Shown here piece after piece: positions 6,373-7,075 of a stretch of DNA of 7,075 bases; within the stretch, counting starts at the first letter, position 1, and every line of letters starts with the position of its first letter. The position numbers and the translations under genes are program-made. Source of the stretch: Bacteroidota bacterium (lineage in GTDB: Bacteria; Bacteroidota; Ignavibacteria; Ignavibacteriales; Melioribacteraceae); the NCBI GenBank assembly GCA_021812745.1, contig JAKAMS010000129.1, forward strand, positions 1 through 7,075, in the 5' to 3' direction. Below the pieces are notes generated by a model. It was not told the DNA's origin and searched no databases. It worked only from the letters and a program-made list of their open reading frames with translations.

Positions 6373-6736
6373 ACTTAGTTAATTTGCCTTCTGCATTTAT
6401 GTAATAATTTGGTTCAGAAATTTCTTCGCAGATTGTGTGTATCTTCTTTAAATCCTCTGACAATTTTTTAAAACTATTTAAGAATGGTTCGTCATTATTA
6501 AGAACTTCATCCTGGTGAACTGCTGCGTAAACAAGTCCTTCTTTAATCTTTTGTGCCCTGCTGTGAAGGGAGGATAGTTCTCCGTTTAAATTTTTTATGG
6601 AATCTTTTTCATACACCTCATTCTCTTCTAATTTGCTAATAAGAGAAATTAAGCTTTGCGAGCTATGCTCCAGATATTCGGCTAGACTTAAAACTTTTCT
6701 AAAGAAATCGTAAGAAATAATTAATGTGTTTTTCAT
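6371..6736 (-). CDS. Helical protein of unknown function between sensor kinase and cheW (121 aa)
   Basis: I do not recognise this family. The protein is soluble, with no signal peptide or membrane span. It reads as mostly alpha-helix with heptad-like leucine and isoleucine spacing (about residues 12-70, for example LISLISKLEENEVYEKDSI and LNGELSSLHSRAQKIKEGL, and 83-108, FLNSFKKLSEDLKKIHTICE), so a helical bundle or coiled coil is likely. No phosphotransfer histidine motif like that of Hpt domains can be pointed to; its histidines (H24, H58, H74, H100) have no such context. The ATG at 6736 overlaps the kinase stop as ATGA, and GGAG lies seven bases upstream, a standard coupled start. It is followed directly by cheW. 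Its position suggests a partner of the kinase or of the chemoreceptor system, but there is no direct evidence. Confidence 0.75.
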   Translation of the reverse strand: MKNTLIISYDFFRKVLSLAEYLEHSSQSLISLISKLEENEVYEKDSIKNLNGELSSLHSRAQKIKEGLVYAAVHQDEVLNNDEPFLNSFKKLSEDLKKIHTICEEISEPNYYINAEGKLTK

Positions 6737-7075
6737 TTCAACACTCCGTGATTATTGCTTAATGGAATTCCAAATTCTACTATAGTATTAATGCCTTCTT
6801 TGCTTTCAATATTTAAGTAGCCGTTGTGTAATTCTATTATTGCTTTCACTATGGCAAGACCAATTCCTAATCCTTCTTTGAACGTATCTTCTTTTCCAAG
6901 TTGATTAAACGGTGCTATCTGGTTTTTATCCGTTGATTTCATACCGACTCCATGATCGGTAACTTTTGTTTTATAATATTGACCGTTAGATTTGCCGCTA
7001 ATTTCTATTGCGCTGCCCGGTGAAGAAAATTTTGCTGAATTTTCAATTAATTCTTCAAGCACAGTTTCAAAATGC
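6733..7075 (-). CDS. Sensor histidine kinase, C-terminal ATP-binding domain only (gene cut by window edge)
   Basis: The last 113 residues of a histidine kinase are visible. They contain the Bergerat-fold ATP-binding motifs in order: an N box (HFETVLEELIENSAKFSSPG, with the key Glu and Asn), a G1 box (DHGVGM), an F-box-like stretch (PFNQLGKEDTF) and a G2 box (GLGIGLAIVKAIIELHNG), then the final strands (LNIESKEGINTIVEFGIPL). The frame stays open to position 7075, so the GTG at 7062 is not a start; the phospho-accepting His region and any sensor or receiver domains lie outside. The divergence from CheA is clear: there is no CheW-like regulatory domain after the ATPase. The protein ends in NNHGVLK and its stop overlaps the next ATG. 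It is probably in one operon with the 121-residue protein and cheW, which suggests a two-component input beside chemotaxis. Confidence 0.92.
   Translation of the reverse strand, partial: HFETVLEELIENSAKFSSPGSAIEISGKSNGQYYKTKVTDHGVGMKSTDKNQIAPFNQLGKEDTFKEGLGIGLAIVKAIIELHNGYLNIESKEGINTIVEFGIPLSNNHGVLK

Larger units (their letters stand above)
2757..6373 (-). repeat. Duplicated chemotaxis cassette, unit A (intact copy)
   Basis: This intact unit runs from the cheW ribosome site through cheW, the barrel gene and the 742-residue receptor to the terminator. Unit B (288-2750) has the same order and related sequence at both ends of each component. Similarity is not seen upstream of 6373, so the 121-residue gene and the kinase lie outside the duplicated segment. 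Confidence 0.85.

Noticed and set aside
288..6373. Mobile element as the cause of the duplication
   Set aside because: No transposase, terminal inverted repeats or attachment-site-like repeats flank the units. Simple tandem duplication followed by deletions explains what is seen.
6733..7062. A complete small kinase-like protein starting at GTG 7062
   Set aside because: The frame continues upstream to the window edge with HFET, part of the same N-box helix, so this is the end of a longer kinase.

Overview
The window is an AT-rich bacterial chemotaxis and signalling locus in which every gene lies on the minus strand, so the biological order runs from high to low coordinates. Low GC, long coiled-coil receptors, an outer-membrane protein (hence a two-membrane cell) and mostly clear AAGGAG-type ribosome sites suggest a Gram-negative, low-GC environmental bacterium. 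The Ignavibacteria/Chlorobi side of the FCB group is a guess from general style only. No rRNA, tRNA, CRISPR array, transposase or integrase is visible.

Layout, in transcription order: (1) the C-terminal ATP-binding end of a sensor histidine kinase, cut by the right edge (7075-6733); (2) a 121-residue helical protein of unknown function, overlapping the kinase stop by ATGA (6736-6371); (3) cheW (6357-5872); (4) a 262-residue secreted, probably outer-membrane beta-barrel protein (5859-5071); (5) a 742-residue chemoreceptor with a 4-helix-bundle-like sensor, HAMP and a cysteine-bearing PAS domain (5039-2811); (6) a Rho-independent terminator (2796-2757); (7) a short stretch, 2750-2482, that is a collapsed copy of the cheW and barrel genes; (8) a second chemoreceptor of 701 residues with a HAMP array instead of PAS (2470-365); (9) a second terminator related in sequence to the first (331-288); (10) the first 60 codons of another membrane-anchored sensor protein, cut by the left edge (181-1).

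The main result is that the locus is a tandem duplication of a four-part cassette: ribosome site + cheW, barrel, chemoreceptor, terminator. Unit A (about 6373-2757) is intact. Unit B (about 2750-288) keeps its receptor and terminator, but its cheW and barrel have shrunk to micro-reading frames of 36 and 43 codons. These retain the ribosome site, the beginnings and the ends of the parent genes. The receptors of the two units share about 94% identical signalling domains (17 differences in 274 residues, counted by eye) and similar first transmembrane segments, but have diverged strongly in between, where signals are sensed.

Working model (inference): unit A supplies a coupling protein, an outer-membrane component and a receptor that may sense redox state or a cofactor through PAS; unit B adds a receptor with a different input that can share the same CheW. 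The upstream kinase and unknown helical protein lie outside the duplicated unit but appear co-transcribed with it. No cheA, cheR, cheB or cheY is in the window, so the core kinase must be encoded elsewhere.
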